Shown: positions 34,637 to 46,744 of the stretch, in pieces | Numbering within the stretch: the stretch's first letter is position 1 | Layout of the letters: the number at the start of each line of letters is the position of its first letter | Source: Syncephalis plumigaleata | Lineage: Eukaryota; Zoopagomycota; Zoopagomycetes; Zoopagales; Piptocephalidaceae | Assembly (NCBI GenBank): GCA_025201365.1 | Contig: JAIXMF010000005.1 | Coordinates: 930,001-994,000 of the forward strand | Reading direction: 5' to 3' | DNA length: 64,000 nucleotides | Position numbers and translations under genes: made by a program | The notes under the pieces: model-generated | Database searches by the model: none | The model's input: only the letters and a program-made list of their open reading frames with translations | What the model was told of the DNA's origin: nothing

Positions 34637-34798
34637 ATGGACGTAAAGAAGAAAACCGATAATGACAATGAATCTGCTTGCACATCACACACAAACATTC
34701 AACACATCACATTACACTCTCATGCACCAGTTTACTACAGAACTTTTCCCTTGTTATTGTTATTGATTAGATTCGCGTCATTCCATGTTATTTCTATC
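34637..34798. promoter_or_regulatory. Divergent promoter between MCT1 and CWC27
   Basis: Only 162 bp separate the two opposite start codons. It includes pyrimidine-rich plus-strand DNA next to the CWC27 ATG. No defined factor site was recognised; the call rests on geometry alone. Confidence 0.55.
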
Positions 34799-36822
34799 AT
34801 GAGCCAGATCTATATTCAGGAACCACCCACTAGGTAAGTTGTTTATACGTAACGTATATTCTATCAAGTAAACAGCTTATTATAACGAATTATTCACACT
34901 AGTGGTCGCGTTATTTTACATACAACTATCGGCGATATCGACATTGAGCTTTGGTGTCGTGAAACACCCAGGGCTTGTCGTAACTTTATTCAACTATGTC
35001 TCGAAGGCTACTACGATGACGTTATATTTCACCGTGTAATAAAGGACTTTATCGTCCAGACGGGTGATCCCACTGGCACGGGTATGGGTAAGTAGTGCGC
35101 GAGTGTAGATATGATCAAATGATGACAATGACGGTAGTAGTAACGCGTATTGCACTAAATAATCTACCATAGGAGGTGAATCGATTTATGGCGAGCCATT
35201 TGCCGATGAATATCATTCACGATTACGTTTCACGCGACGTGGACTGGTTGGTATGGCCACTGCTTCCATTAATGATAATACATCGCAGTTCTTTATTACA
35301 CTCGGTGCCACGCCTGAATTGCAGAATAAACACACACTCTTCGGTAGAGTAGGTGGTGACACGATATTCAACGTGTTGAAGGTGAATGATTTGGCACTGG
35401 ATGAGGAACGACCCATTAAACCGCCCAAAATCATTGGAGCCAAAGTGTTGGATAACTTCTTTGATGATATTGTCCCGCGTACAACAGCTGCAGAAAAGCG
35501 AGCTATACGAGAGGCCCAGGAGAAACGACGTGCAGCATTGGAGGCGGAAAAGAAACGACCCAAGAAAGGAGTCAAGTAAGTGTTTAACCATATGATGATG
35601 CTAGCATATAATTAACTAATCATTGTTGCATTATAGAAATAAGACACTACTCTCATTTGGCGATGACGAGGATGGTATGGTGGAAGTCAAGAAATCAAAG
35701 CGTGATCATGTAAAAATACGTAGCAGCCATGATGTATTGGACAATGATCCACGTCTAAGTCGACAAGTGGCAGTTGATGTTGCCAATACGGAAGTAATGG
35801 TAAATAATTGGTTAATTACTAAGGGATGACATATTATGAAAGTATAGAATACTCATATCCTATATAATAGATGGTTAAAAAGCCAAAGACAACTACAGAT
35901 GAGACATCAAAGCCAGCGACATTACATAATGATGATACGATAAAACCTGAAGAACAGTTCGATAAAGAGATGCGAGAAAAGATATTAATGGAGAGAGAGG
36001 CGAAAGCGGCCAAGAAAACAACAAAGTAAGAGTTGAGATTACGAATAATGAATGTAATACTAATACAACTACTTCAGGAAACTTACAGTAAATGATGAGA
36101 TTGCTCGTGTCAAGGATAACATACGAGCTATGGAAGCAAAACGAAAAAGTGACAATGAAGCAGCAGCCAGCGATGCTTCCGCATCTAAAAAAGAATCATG
36201 GCTTGAACAATCTTTGGCACAGTATAAGAATACAGGCAAATCGATATTCGGTGGACGTAAACGGCGTAAAGCAGCCGATGAATCACAAGTAATTATATAC
36301 ATATATACATATACATATGAATAGTAACATGACTGATTGTTTCATTAGACATTGGCTATGTTGGATGCGTTTACATCGAAACTTGCAGCATTTCTGATAC
36401 ATCTACTAGTATTGATCATACAGCATCGTCACCTTCATCTACTCGCACTAAACAAGTATGCGAATTGCATCAAGTAGTTGATTGCGAGTCATGTAATCGA
36501 CAAACAAATCCTACTACTACTACTACTCCTGATAATAATGATAGTCAATCTAATCCAGCAATGGAACAGTAAATGAATTCACAGGAGAAACATGGGATGA
36601 ACAAGGATGGTTGAATCATCATTTAACATTTGAGAAAGATACTAAAGGCAAAGATTTAATGAAAAGAAGAGACAATATTGACGATTATGTCGTCATTGAT
36701 CCGCGTGTACGTGATGCACAGGCTAAACGACTCGACAAATCCGATCGATCCTCTTCTACTCGTCGTTACTCGGAACGTAGAGATAGAGACACGGATCGTA
36801 CACGGCATCGACATCGTAGGTA
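34799..36822 (+). CDS. CWC27: Spliceosome-associated cyclophilin CWC27
   Basis: The cyclophilin-type isomerase domain of the CWC27/SDCCAG10 family, part of activated spliceosomes, is followed by the family's long charged tail. Exons: 34799-34833, 34903-35086, 35173-35575, from 35637, from 35871 to 36025, 36078-36288 and from 36349. The N-terminus MSQIYIQEPPT is diagnostic. Then come GDIDIELWCRETP, FIQLCLEGYYDDVIFHRV, GDPTGTGMGGES and the domain end. The Arg-Phe-Phe-Gln-Trp-type active-site set is altered (FFITLGATPE), as is usual for this poorly catalytic family. The tail includes TLLSFGDDED, SSHDVL and TLAMLDAFTSKL, and the conserved C-terminal block DEQGWLNHHLTFEKD. The tail changes frame near 36391 and 36560, each time by one missing base. 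It converges on SNU23, another splicing gene, 197 bp away. Confidence 0.93.
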
Positions 36823-37018
36823 ATACTAATGAACAATAATAAATGTTGTCGCCTACTACTATATAACTAGATATAACTAGCTATATATATATATATAGTT
36901 TGTCCATTATTTTTTAGAGGTACTAAATCCTGAAAATCTATTGTCCATATAAATAATAAAATAGATATGTTAGCGTTGATTAGTAAATGTCTACCTCTCA
37001 TTATGTCAACTATCATTA

Positions 37019-37978
37019 TTACCCCATCATGGCTGCCATCTCATTGTCAGTACCGCCCATGGCATTTACGGCTTCTTGTTCGCGTTCCTTATTCTCTTCC
37101 TCTACCCTTTGCTTCTTAGCTTGTTGTCTAGCCTTTCTCTTATCACGCTCCTCTTCTTGCTTTTGTTTTTGTAATGCAATTTGTTCATTCAAATCTATTT
37201 ATGATTATTAGCTTGCTATTCAATGTATATCATATCTGTTACTTACTATAAACTTTTTAATCTGTGCTCGTTTACGTTTCAATAAGGCCAATCGTGCTCT
37301 AACTTGTTCGAGTGTACTACGCTCCACAGTCATAATCTGACCCATATTGATTTGATCTACAAGTTTATGTCAATAGCAATAGTAAGCATCTTGTTGGTTG
37401 TCGGTTATTCTCGTCAATGTCAAGTGTCGCCATTCATTGTTACCTACGCTTTCGTCCATTAATATGATCCAGATAGCTGATGTTATCTTTTAGCACGCAG
37501 TCGCATGCCTCGCAGTAGAAACCAGGCTGACGCTGACCGCTAGGTTAGCGATTGCTCCGTCAGTCTCGCCACTATCGGCTGTCGTGGAAACAGCAATGTG
37601 CGTTTTACCAACTCGTGCATCGAGATTCAGTTTGCCTTCCCGTTGTTTGAGCAATGCTTTCGGTGTATCCTCCTCAGGATCTTTAATCTTCTTGGGTGGT
37701 AAACCTGTCATGTCGGTGAGTATTAGCATGAATGCAGTAGATTTGTCAATAGCATACCAAGTTTGCGGCGTTCATCGTTTTGCGTCAGTTGTCGATCGTA
37801 TGCTTCTCGTTCAATAGCTCGTTTCTTATACTCATCGAGATTCCAAGTTCTTCGTGTACTTGTATCCTATACTCATAGATATGTTACTCTTCCGCTGAAT
37901 AAACGATATGCGTATATGTGTGCGTGCTAATACTAGCTATACACTTACTGAAGTTGACTGACCGTAAAAGTTCGACAT
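37019..37978 (-). CDS. SNU23: U4/U6.U5 tri-snRNP zinc finger protein SNU23 (ZMAT2-like)
   Basis: Tri-snRNP component with one matrin-type C2H2 zinc finger. Exons: 37949-37978, 37758-37866, 37448-37704, 37243-37356 and 37019-37194. Family marks in order: [26 protein letters not shown], the linker [10 protein letters not shown], the finger [10 protein letters not shown]...DHINGRKH (two Cys, two His; His in the last exon-exon codon), and [14 protein letters not shown] followed by a Lys/Glu coiled coil. It ends NEMAAMMG as in homologues. One base is missing near 37548, just before the finger. That this essential gene is otherwise intact argues for a consensus error. About 200 residues, as usual for the family. 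Confidence 0.9.
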
Positions 37979-39096
37979 GATTACAAGAAAAAGTGAATTG
38001 AATGTTCGGGGTAAACCTTTGTTGTTGCTATTCACAATATTTTACACCATTAGTAATATTGCAAGAGTTCATCGTTGCATTTGCTGTTCACGATTGGTGT
38101 CGTGTCATTATCTCCAATAACAAGACATTTTCATATATTTATAGTCAGTACACTTGGTCGACTTACCATACTAGCATCCCTTTATAAATGAACGCCCCTT
38201 TCTACGATGAAGGATATCGTATACGTCACCTCCTGGGCTAACCCCTGGATGTAATGATGAACATAGCCTGCTTGTTGGACTATTTGCACGCAGGGTACAT
38301 GAATGGGTTACGCCATATCATTAGTGGTTCCTCTCGTCTATGATACTAGTTGTTCTTGTTTTACTCGATTAACCAGTATTCGTTAGGTTTAAGCAATCTT
38401 TATTGCAATTACATCCATAATTTACTATATTATATTGCTGTTACAACTGTATTGTTGCCTTGGTTAACTAATGCTTATTACTTGCTAAGCCATTAGCCAC
38501 ATCCATCGATACCGATTCTTTGCCGGTCATTTCATTTAAACCACACACACATATATATAGTAAGTACTACTTTCATATTTCCTTTTAGAATGACGATATG
38601 CTATAATGGTACTAGTTTGCTAATTAGCTATAGCTGCAATAGAACGGTACGCACATCACTATTACTATATACGTATTTCGTATTGTCATAGAAAGTGAGT
38701 GAGTATGCCTAAGCCTTTCTTTCTATATCGGCTAAAGGAGAATGCTTTTATTTGTCTTTTCATTCTCAAGTCGAAGCATCCTTGATACCGTCAATGCTGC
38801 GCGCACTTGGCAAATTCTAGATTGCTACGCTGAATTCAACAAAAGAAGTTGTTAATAGCTTATCGTGTTGATTTCTTTTCATATTACGAGCAACCTAGTT
38901 TGCTTGTAAACATCCTTAATATCATATTACCAACAATACTTGCACTATTTGTGTATCTGTTCATTATCCCCTCTTTATTTGCACATTGATATATGTATAG
39001 AGAGAGTATAACTACTTACTAACATAGTGTGTAGTTATATCATTATCATATAGGTATTTTATTCAATTGGATTCATTAAATCGACAGCGTAAGAAT
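37979..39096. other. Intergenic between divergent SNU23 and chitin deacetylase
   Basis: AT-rich, 1.1 kb, with several pyrimidine-rich blocks. Short frames such as 38002-38187 show no motif. It contains the promoters of both flanking genes. Confidence 0.5.
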
Positions 39097-40596
39097 ATGC
39101 ATATTTCATCTATGCACGCAGCAATGCTGGCAAAGTCGCTACTTTGCTTGGTGTTATGCGGTTTCCATGCCCTCGATGCAGTGGGTACAACTGGTAGTGT
39201 TGCCGGTACCATGACAGCGACAAATATCGTCAATAATGAGGTAAATGCCGTGAAATCTCGATCCACCAACAGTAATACTAGTCCCAATAGCATACCGACA
39301 ACTGTGGCACTAAAGCATGGTGCCTCAACTCATGGACTAGCGAGTACTAGCACGGCCGTTTCCTCCGTTTCCTCCGTATCCCCAGCTGCCCCTGTACCTT
39401 CAATCGCACAACTACGCACTGACTGGACAGGCCTAGTTGATCCCAGTAAATTGCCCGTCGGTGTAGGACCCAAAGCTGTAGGCAGCGGAATATGCGCCAA
39501 TATTGCTTGTGGTCCCGGTGACTGCAAAAAATGCTGGGAATCTTGTGGCACCTGTCCCGAGGAACGTGATATCTACGGCTGTAGCAAGGCAAATCAATGG
39601 GCGCTGACATTCGATGATGGTCCAAGGTAGATCTACGCTGTAATTAATGCTCTAAATACTTACTATTACCATTACTATTATTATTATCTACTACAGCCCA
39701 CATACCGAATCACTATTGGATATACTCGACAAGTTAAAGGTCAAGGCCACCTTCTTTTTCTTGGGCAGTAGTGTTGCCCAGCGGCCTAGTGTCGCTAAAC
39801 GAGCATACGATGCAGGCCATTTAATTGCATCGCACACATGGTCACATCCACATTTGATGGTGAGGAAGTGATGGTGTCTGCTTTCTTATGCGGATTAGAA
39901 TGAGCTAACGAATTTACTGTTTAGTCCATTCCTGATGATCAAATCATTGCCGAAGTTAAAATGTCAGAGGAGGCTATTTTCAATGCTACTGGTGTACGCC
40001 CAGCTTACATCCGTCCTCCGTAAGTAAGATGGAAATATAATGACTAGTGATATTGATTTAATCCATTGACGCGTAGATATGGCGAAGCTGATGAACGAGT
40101 CAAGGAAATATTCAAACAACTTGGCTATCGTGCTATTATGTGGAATATGGACTGTAGGGACTATGCAGTGGTCGAGGGTAAACAAGAGCCGGGCCAGATC
40201 CTCCAAGCATTCCGAGATGCATTCGTTAAACCAACGGGATTGAACCCGAAGAATGATGCGGGATTCATCTCGCTACAGCATGATCTGTTCCAAGAAAGTG
40301 TCAACCTAGAGGAGCAAATCATCGGTCTCATTCGTGATAGTGGGCGCACACTTCATACAGTGGCCGAATGTGCCGGTGATGCAGATTTCTATCAAGATTC
40401 AACGCGGGAAACCAAGGGGAAAATAGCCAAGAAGCGATCTAATAATGCAGGTGACAATATAGTCTCGATTACCGCAACATCCGGTGTGCCTGGTGATCGA
40501 CCACTTGCCTCCACTAGTAAAAGTGCAACCTATTTCATAATAGCCACTACATTTACAGGACTACTTGCTGCGACATTCTCGGTCTTCATATTCTAG
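39097..40596 (+). CDS. Chitin deacetylase (carbohydrate esterase 4), probably GPI-anchored
   Basis: Secreted polysaccharide deacetylase that turns wall chitin into chitosan. Four exons: 39097-39626, 39697-39859, 39925-40019, 40077-40596. A signal-like segment (SLLCLVLCGFHALDA) follows the start at 39097; a long Ser/Thr/Pro linker leads to a Cys-rich module (CANIACGPGDCKKCWESCGTC) typical of fungal chitin deacetylases. The NodB domain shows motif 1 ALTFDDGP, motif 2 HTWSHPHL (metal-binding His pair), motif 3 RPPYGEADERV and the later SLQHDLF. A hydrophobic C-terminus (YFIIATTFTGLLAATFSVFIF) after a small-residue linker fits a GPI signal. All junctions keep frame. Codon phase and motifs make this one of the safest calls here. 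Confidence 0.94.
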
Positions 40597-41040
40597 TGCT
40601 TGCAGTTCAGCTGATATAACTAAATAAATAAGCATTAGCACATTGATCGAGAATGGAAAAGAATGCCCAGGTGGATTTAAACACCGTCAATAATAATCAT
40701 AATAATTAATATATCGCCGCTTTAAACGCGGTTTTACTCTCAGAGTGATTGATATTACAGAAGCATTGACTACAAAACCTCTTTCTTTTATTCTTTTGCT
40801 ATTATATAATATAGGAAGGTATTGCAAGTAAGTATAATACGCAGTGTTCATTATAGTCCTGTTGAATTTTACATGATAATGGTTAACTATTAATTGAATC
40901 GTTCTGATAGCTCTATGCTTCTTATTCATTATTGACTCTTTTTTCTCCTCTTAATTTTCTCCATTTCATTGAACCAATCCACTCTTCAAAGCAATAAGCC
41001 GCTTTCCTCTCTTTCCTCTCTCTCTCTCCCTTCGTACAAC
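40597..41040. other. Intergenic, no gene seen
   Basis: AT-rich with a CTCTCT-rich pyrimidine block at about 41005-41035 just before the next start codon, the usual look of a fungal core promoter. Confidence 0.55.
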
Positions 41041-42068
41041 ATGTTACTGCCCTCCTCTAGCTATCCTTTACAAGGAATTGCCTACTTTATTCTGCATCCC
41101 GCACTATGGGCCAAATGCTTCTGTGGTAGGTATAACTTATCGAGTATTATCATACCTCCACTAATATATATATATCCTGTCAGCATTCTTTATTGCACTA
41201 CTGGTAGCTCTTGGTTCGTTAGCAGGCAGCTTCACTGCTATGCCATTTATCGCACAGGCACTTATACGCGCTAATTGTCCAAGTGGCCTAGCATGGGTGG
41301 TAGCCGTCATTATAGCCCTTCTCATGTCGGCTCTTATCCTGCTTATTGCAGTGCTTATTATCATCCCCGCTCTAGCGGAGAGTATGGTTGACTACGTCTG
41401 GCACGATAAAGGACTGCCGTTGTCAGACCGACCAGACGCATGTTGTCGCGGCTGTGCCACTGACTGTGGAGTATGCTGCACTCACTCGGTCGTCAGCATT
41501 ATCCTGCTTATCGTTACTTTCCCACTCAATGCCATTCCTGTTGCGGGCACTATAATCTTCTGCTACGTGAATGGCTGGATGTACGCATGGGAGAAGCAGA
41601 CACGTTATCACGTTGAGGTGAAAGGATGGGATTTCAGGCACAGCCGAGCCTATGCCACTCGTCACTGGCGTGCTTATGCCGGTGAGTAAATCATTGCTGA
41701 TATGGGAATGTACGCTAATATCGCAAGAAAACGTAACGAAACAAATAGGGTTTGGCATGATATGCTACCTCCTCCAATTGATTCCAATTGCCAATATCTT
41801 CTTTTCCTTCACTAATGCAGTTGGTGCCGCGCTATGGTCTGTAGCGCAGTGGGAGGAGGAACAAAAGCTTTTAGCGCAATACGGTGTTAATGCCGATTCT
41901 ATTGAGGCATCAGCTGAGGCAAACATCGTTCAAGAGGCGATATCAGGCAATGTTGAAGCGGGTCATGCGGATGCCACGCCATTTGGACCAATCGATGTAT
42001 TGGCATTACATGAGGAGAAGACCACGGCAGTCGAGACTACGGGACGTACCACCGATGGAACCAACTAG
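41041..42068 (+). CDS. EI24/Rrt8-like multi-pass membrane protein
   Basis: Three exons: 41041-41125, 41184-41681, 41749-42068. The N-terminal YPLQGIAYFILHPALWAKCF, the later NAIPVAGTIIFCYVNGWMYAWEKQTRYHVEVKGW and the C-terminal FSFTNAVGAALWSVAQWE are typical of the fungal EI24-domain family that includes yeast Rrt8 and Lds proteins, which sit on lipid droplets or spore-wall membranes. Four or five hydrophobic segments are visible, with a Cys-rich loop (DACCRGCATDCGVCC) in the middle that is unusual for the family. The C-terminal 70 residues are soluble. Biochemical role unknown. The frame is clean. Confidence 0.8.
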
Positions 42069-42495
42069 AATTATACACTCTATGAATACTACATATATAT
42101 TAGTAAATTGCTTATATAATAGTTATACATTTAGTAGAAATTATCATGTAAATAAATGTGTAGTAATAACATAACATATATACAATGATTGCACGTAGTA
42201 ATTCACTTATTCTTCTTTTTCTACCGCTTTTTATTAAACAGCTAGACAAACAGACAAACAGACAGACAGTAATGGTATTTACTTGATCCATGTTACTGAC
42301 ACGATGTTGTAGCATCGAGTACTCGAATGACTTATACGAATGAAAAGTCACTAACCGTGATGATCTCGTTGGTTCGTCGTACTTTTGTATTCATGACAGT
42401 CGACCAATGCTTAAGGTAATGTGGATAGACACTACGCGTGGTTCCATTTCTCAAATCGATTACGGTACCAAGCTTGTTTCGCTTCTTCTTCACTA
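42069..42495. other. 3' intergenic between converging genes
   Basis: AT-rich, with three short CAGACAAA repeats near 42243-42267. No gene seen. Confidence 0.5.
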
Positions 42496-43907
42496 TCAGC
42501 ATATTCCGAGAATGTTATAAAAGTTGCCGATTCTATCGTGTACCATGGTATGAACCAGGGTGCCATCGCTGATCTTATACACAACAATTGTATTCTTATG
42601 GAATGCGATGAATCTGTCGATATTCAGGCAAACGTATCGAATGCAGAATTGCTTATTTACCCGGATTTTCCAAATTATACCTGCATCGTGTGGTTGCGGT
42701 AGCATTCGATGATGATCGAGTGTAGAATCGAATCGATAGAGGAACACGAAGAATCCGGTAGGATCCTCGACATCGAATAGAATGCGAGACTCATCGACAC
42801 GCCAGAGTGGCATGGTATACCATGGTCGAGAGCAAATATTCTTGATTGGTATGCTGACGTCATGCAGACAGATGGACATCTCGTCATCGAACGACAGTCT
42901 CCACCAGGTTAGATTGAGCCGTGGAATACTGCCATCGCTTTCACGTTCAATGTTGGAGCGTACGTAGATAAGAGCGTCGTTGTTGTACTTTATAACGACA
43001 CAATGAGTTCGATTGCGAGCTGTGCCGTCCTGCGCCATCGGGAGCCATCGTCGTCTGTCCACGTTGTAGACTCGATACGCCACCGCGTTACGATGTCGTG
43101 GCCATCGAATACGGAAAATGCACCAAGGGCCGGCTATATCACGCAAGGCATGATGCACTTGTATTCCAGGACGGAGTCGCTGGTAAGCTCCAGGGCCTGG
43201 TTTAGTAGCTCGGAAATATTCCATAGCATCGTCGTACTTGTCATTCTCGAATGGATGTATGCTGAAGTTCTTGCCACGATAGAGCGGGGTAAAGTATACC
43301 GGTGAAAAGTACACCTTGTAGAACTGTATCAAATGATTGTTGGTCGCGCGCATAGCCACCGTTGCGTACGATTTGCAGTCGACCTTCTCGTAGGGCGGCT
43401 CACTATACATGAGGACCGGTGCTGCCTGGCTGGAGCGAGTGGGCGGCTTCGAGGTAAACAGGCATATTTTATCACGGCCCTGTCAATTCCTACTGAGACC
43501 CATGGATTGATGAAACGAAAGCGCCAAATCCACTTTAGTCTTATCTCGGGACAGAGGAATGAACGACATCTCTGCGCAAATAGATTCTCCTCAAGTTTAC
43601 TTCGTAATTCGTAGGCACTCAGCCAGCATATAGGTCGTGAGGTGATATTGCGACGAGAACCAATGAACCAGCGCAGCCACTCGGCCTCTTTGGGGTCGGC
43701 AGTCGAATAGTGTCGGACGTAGCGTTGATACCGACGACGACGCTCTTGAACCAAGAATATATACGCTTGCTTGCATGTGAGCGACAAGTAACGTAGCTCG
43801 GTTGCTTCCAGATAAAAGCCCAGCTCGACGTAGATATCGCCTGGCAACGTCTGGAACGCGCTAAGCTGCCGCTGCCCTTTACCATCAATCTTGTTCCAGG
43901 GACTCAT
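42496..43907 (-). CDS. F-box-like protein 1
   Basis: Starts at the ATG at 43907 (MSPWNKIDGKG). Residues about 17-55, FQTLPGDIYVELGFYLEATELRYLSLTCKQ, form an F-box-like helix set, suggesting an SCF ubiquitin ligase substrate adaptor that binds Skp1. The rest is a Trp/Tyr/Arg-rich all-beta-looking region (WWRLSFDDEMSICLH, MPLWRVDESRILFDVEDP) without a named repeat; substrate unknown. The frame changes by one missing base near 43470, between an N-terminal frame ending at 43329 and a C-terminal frame from about 43480 to 42496. It looks related in layout to the second F-box protein at 49.7-51.4 kb. Confidence 0.6.
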
Positions 43908-44359
43908 TGTTGAAAATGAGAGGAAAAGAAAATAAGGGAAAAGAATGATGTAAGCCAAAAATCAAGTTCCCATCACACATTCTATTTATTTCTGCTCAAG
44001 CAATTGATTAAATTCGATTTGAATCAACCACACTGATGTAATAAGTGTTAGTACGTATTTCTAGTGGATTAATGAATCAATTACGAATGTTACTTGATTA
44101 TGGTGAATTGAATACTGCCTCCATAATCTATTAGATATCATAGCTGGACTGTATTCCTTATTACAAACTACGAAATGATCATATACTACGTTCACTTGAT
44201 AATTATTGCTTAGAACAATATAGCTGATAACATATTAGTCATATAGCATCAAACTACCATGCAGTTTATTTTTAGATATTTCCATAAAAGTCTAGCCTTG
44301 CTTTATCGTTTCTCCTATGAAAGAAGAAGTCTAGACGCTCTAATCGGGAAGCATATCTC
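43908..44359. other. Divergent promoter region, F-box protein 1 and CTR
   Basis: AT-rich spacer between two divergent genes. No repeats or RNA genes seen. CTR genes are usually copper-regulated, but I could not pick out a GCTC-type copper element with confidence. Confidence 0.45.
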
Positions 44360-45336
44360 ATGATTCGTAAACTTGCTCCTTTTCTTCTCTTTCTTCTTTC
44401 TTTACTATCTTCCCCGCCTCTTCTTACTCTTTCCTTTCTATCGTCTAGCTGTTCTGCTATTGCTCTTTTCTTAACTACGGAACATCATTCAGGACACCAT
44501 ATTATGATGGAATCTGCACCTATGCCTATGCCACATGACGGTCACGGTGGTCACGGTGGTCACGGTGGTCATGGTGATGGCGGTTCTAGTTGCTCCATGA
44601 GCGTAAGCTACTTCTTATTGATAATCATGGTTGCCATATCCTGTTATTTACAATATACATTATCTAGATGACATTCAACTGGAATACACATGGTGTATGC
44701 GTCATATTTGACTGGTGGCAAATACATGGTCTTGCCTCGATGGTCCTATCATGTGTATTGATAGCAGCTATCGTGGCCAGCTATGAGGCATTACGCAATA
44801 AAGCACGTAAATACGATGCACGACTTGTTGAGGCCGAGCTACGTCGTCAACGAGCCAGTCATGAAGAGGAGAATGTCGGTGAGCAGGATGCTTTACGTGG
44901 AAATGCATTTAACCTTTCATTGCTTCGGTAAGTAGTGATACTACATCAAAAGCTACTTTATTATGAAGATGACAATGCTTACAATCAATATTATAGAATT
45001 AGTAATGATGAACAACTGGTGCGTGCTTTCCTCTATGCATTGCAAACCGGTATCGGCTACATGATTATGCTTATATTTATGACGTACAACGGTCATTTGA
45101 TGCTTGCCACCGTCATCGGTGCAGGTGCAGGCTATTTCTTGTTTTCTCGTAATATCGGTGCTGAACGAGCACTCTCTGCCATTAGGTCATCCAGACTGAT
45201 TGATGGAATAGGATGCACTTTTATAGTGCAACAATTGACATTCTACATAAACTGTTTTTCTCAGTGTGCATCATCATTGCTTGCTACTTTAGTGAAACAT
45301 TCCAGTATCGATTGCCCATACGGCAGTGTACTTTAG
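44360..45336 (+). CDS. CTR-family copper transporter
   Basis: High-affinity Cu(I) importer of the plasma or vacuole membrane; CTR proteins work as trimers. Exons: 44360-44602, 44668-44927, from 44997. The ectodomain is Met/His-rich (MMESAPMPMPHDGHGG, then three GGH repeats). It leads into CSMSMTFNW and VCVIFDWWQIHG at the first membrane span, with the membrane-proximal Met of the family. The second and third spans are YMIMLIFMTYNGHLMLATVIG (the usual MxxxM motif reads MLIFMTYN) and GAGYFLF with the GxxxG packing motif as GAGAGYF. A long cytoplasmic loop links spans 1 and 2. The last 45 codons before the stop at 45336 look unlike a CTR tail and overlap the 3' end of USB1 by 52 bp, so the true end may lie near 45203. 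Confidence 0.9.
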
Positions 45337-46633
45337 TAATCCATGTAGAGGATGCTCGTGCCAATTGCTCCATTGGTTGAATGGCTTTTTCAGCTGCACA
45401 AATAGCTAGTGTATCAATTTCTGTCGTCGTTTCACGTAGACACCAAGCGAAACTGGCATGGAAATGAGCTGGCTAATAACACACACACACCTGTTACTAT
45501 ACTGATATACATATGTATGATTATTTATACTGGCTTACTTGATAGAATGCAGCTGTCGAAACTGAGTTAAAACCTCATCGACTGCAGCTACACATTTTGC
45601 TAACTATCATATCATCAATGTTATTAATACCATCACTACTAGTAGTTCTATTACTTGCCTGTGGTTGTCCATGACCCACGCTTAAACTGATAAACTCTCG
45701 TGTTAGCTCTTCATTGTCAAATCGTACTATTTTAGCAAAGTTAATATGGAATCTAATACAAATATTCATTTCAACTACTGATTAATAATCAATAAAACAT
45801 ATTACATGATGTCACTCTATATACGTTACTTTTCTATATCTTGTAGCCTCTCTTTGAGTCGTCTCGTAAATAAATCGAGCTGATAGAGTTCAAATAGCAT
45901 GGTCGTGACAATGAGAGATGTAGATTCCAATCTTCATCTAATGGTCCATGATTTACGGGTGTACCATCCTCTTGCTTGTCAGTACGCATGCCATTTACTG
46001 TATTAGTCGCCTGAATCCATTGTAGACCGGGTACACTATGCTTAGTCGCTTTAAACATTTTCTGCAATAATACCGATAGTTCTTCTGATGGATGTACTGT
46101 TTTCACACTATTAGTCTGAATGATCTACTTACTCGCTAATAGTCACCTACTAGATAAATAGACGTGAGTGGCCCAATTACCACGAATATGTGGTTTAGCA
46201 CGTATTCTACCCTGATGCTGTAGCGGATTATCGCGTGGTCCATCTATCATAACATGATACTAGATAAATACGTTTGATTATAATACGTGTTACTCTTGCC
46301 ACTTACTTGATCTAGGAAATAAGTTATGAAATGCTTCTGGTGGTGGTGGAGGACGTCGTTTCAATGTAGCATCCTTCTTATTCTGTGCCGTATCTTGTTG
46401 TTTACTATCACTACTGTCACTATTATTAAGCGTGTACTTGTTAATGACTATTCAGCGACTATTCCTATTACTTGCCTGTTTATTATCAAGTTGCCTGACT
46501 GATCTGTTTCTCGTTTTCGTTTAAGAATATCCTTCTTGTCCTGTTGTACCTTTGTATTAGTGGCAGTATGCTGATTATCGGCTGATTCGTCGTCACTTGA
46601 AGTGTCATAATCAACGAGTGGTGTGTGTGACAT
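45285..46633 (-). CDS. USB1: U6 snRNA 3'-5' phosphodiesterase USB1
   Basis: 2H-phosphodiesterase that trims the U6 snRNA 3' oligo-U tail in the nucleus. The start at 46633 ([17 protein letters not shown]) is nearly the family N-terminus. Next are [35 protein letters not shown], the first catalytic tetrapeptide in [10 protein letters not shown] (His-Leu-Ser), a middle [21 protein letters not shown], and the second one in [11 protein letters not shown] (His-Ala-Ser) at 45430-45470. It ends [15 protein letters not shown]. Exons lie near 46472-46633, 46311-46430, 46150-46250, 45840-46110, 45540-45770 and 45285-45472. One-base frame losses are seen near 45902, 45600 and 45550, and the first intron is out of phase by one. 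USB1 and NPL4 diverge with 111 bp between starts. Confidence 0.9.
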
Positions 46634-46744
46634 GGTGAGTCAAGTAATAAAAAGATAAACATTCATATCAGGATGACGACAGCATTCCAAATGAAATATT
46701 CAATGTCATTCTTTATTCGTGTATACACTGCTACAATTACAACA
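46634..46744. promoter_or_regulatory. Divergent promoter between USB1 and NPL4
   Basis: The opposite start codons are 111 bp apart, so the two genes must share one nucleosome-free promoter. No specific motif recognised. Confidence 0.55.

Noticed and set aside
35613-36825. Independent small genes in the CWC27 tail
   Set aside because: The short frames line up in order with the conserved tail blocks of CWC27 (SFGDDED, TLAMLDAFTSKL, GWLNHHLTFEKD) and are separated by normal introns or one-base losses.
36349-37704. Programmed ribosomal frameshifting in CWC27 and SNU23
   Set aside because: The sites have no slippery heptamer and no downstream stop context, differ from each other, and occur in unrelated genes; one-base consensus losses explain them better.
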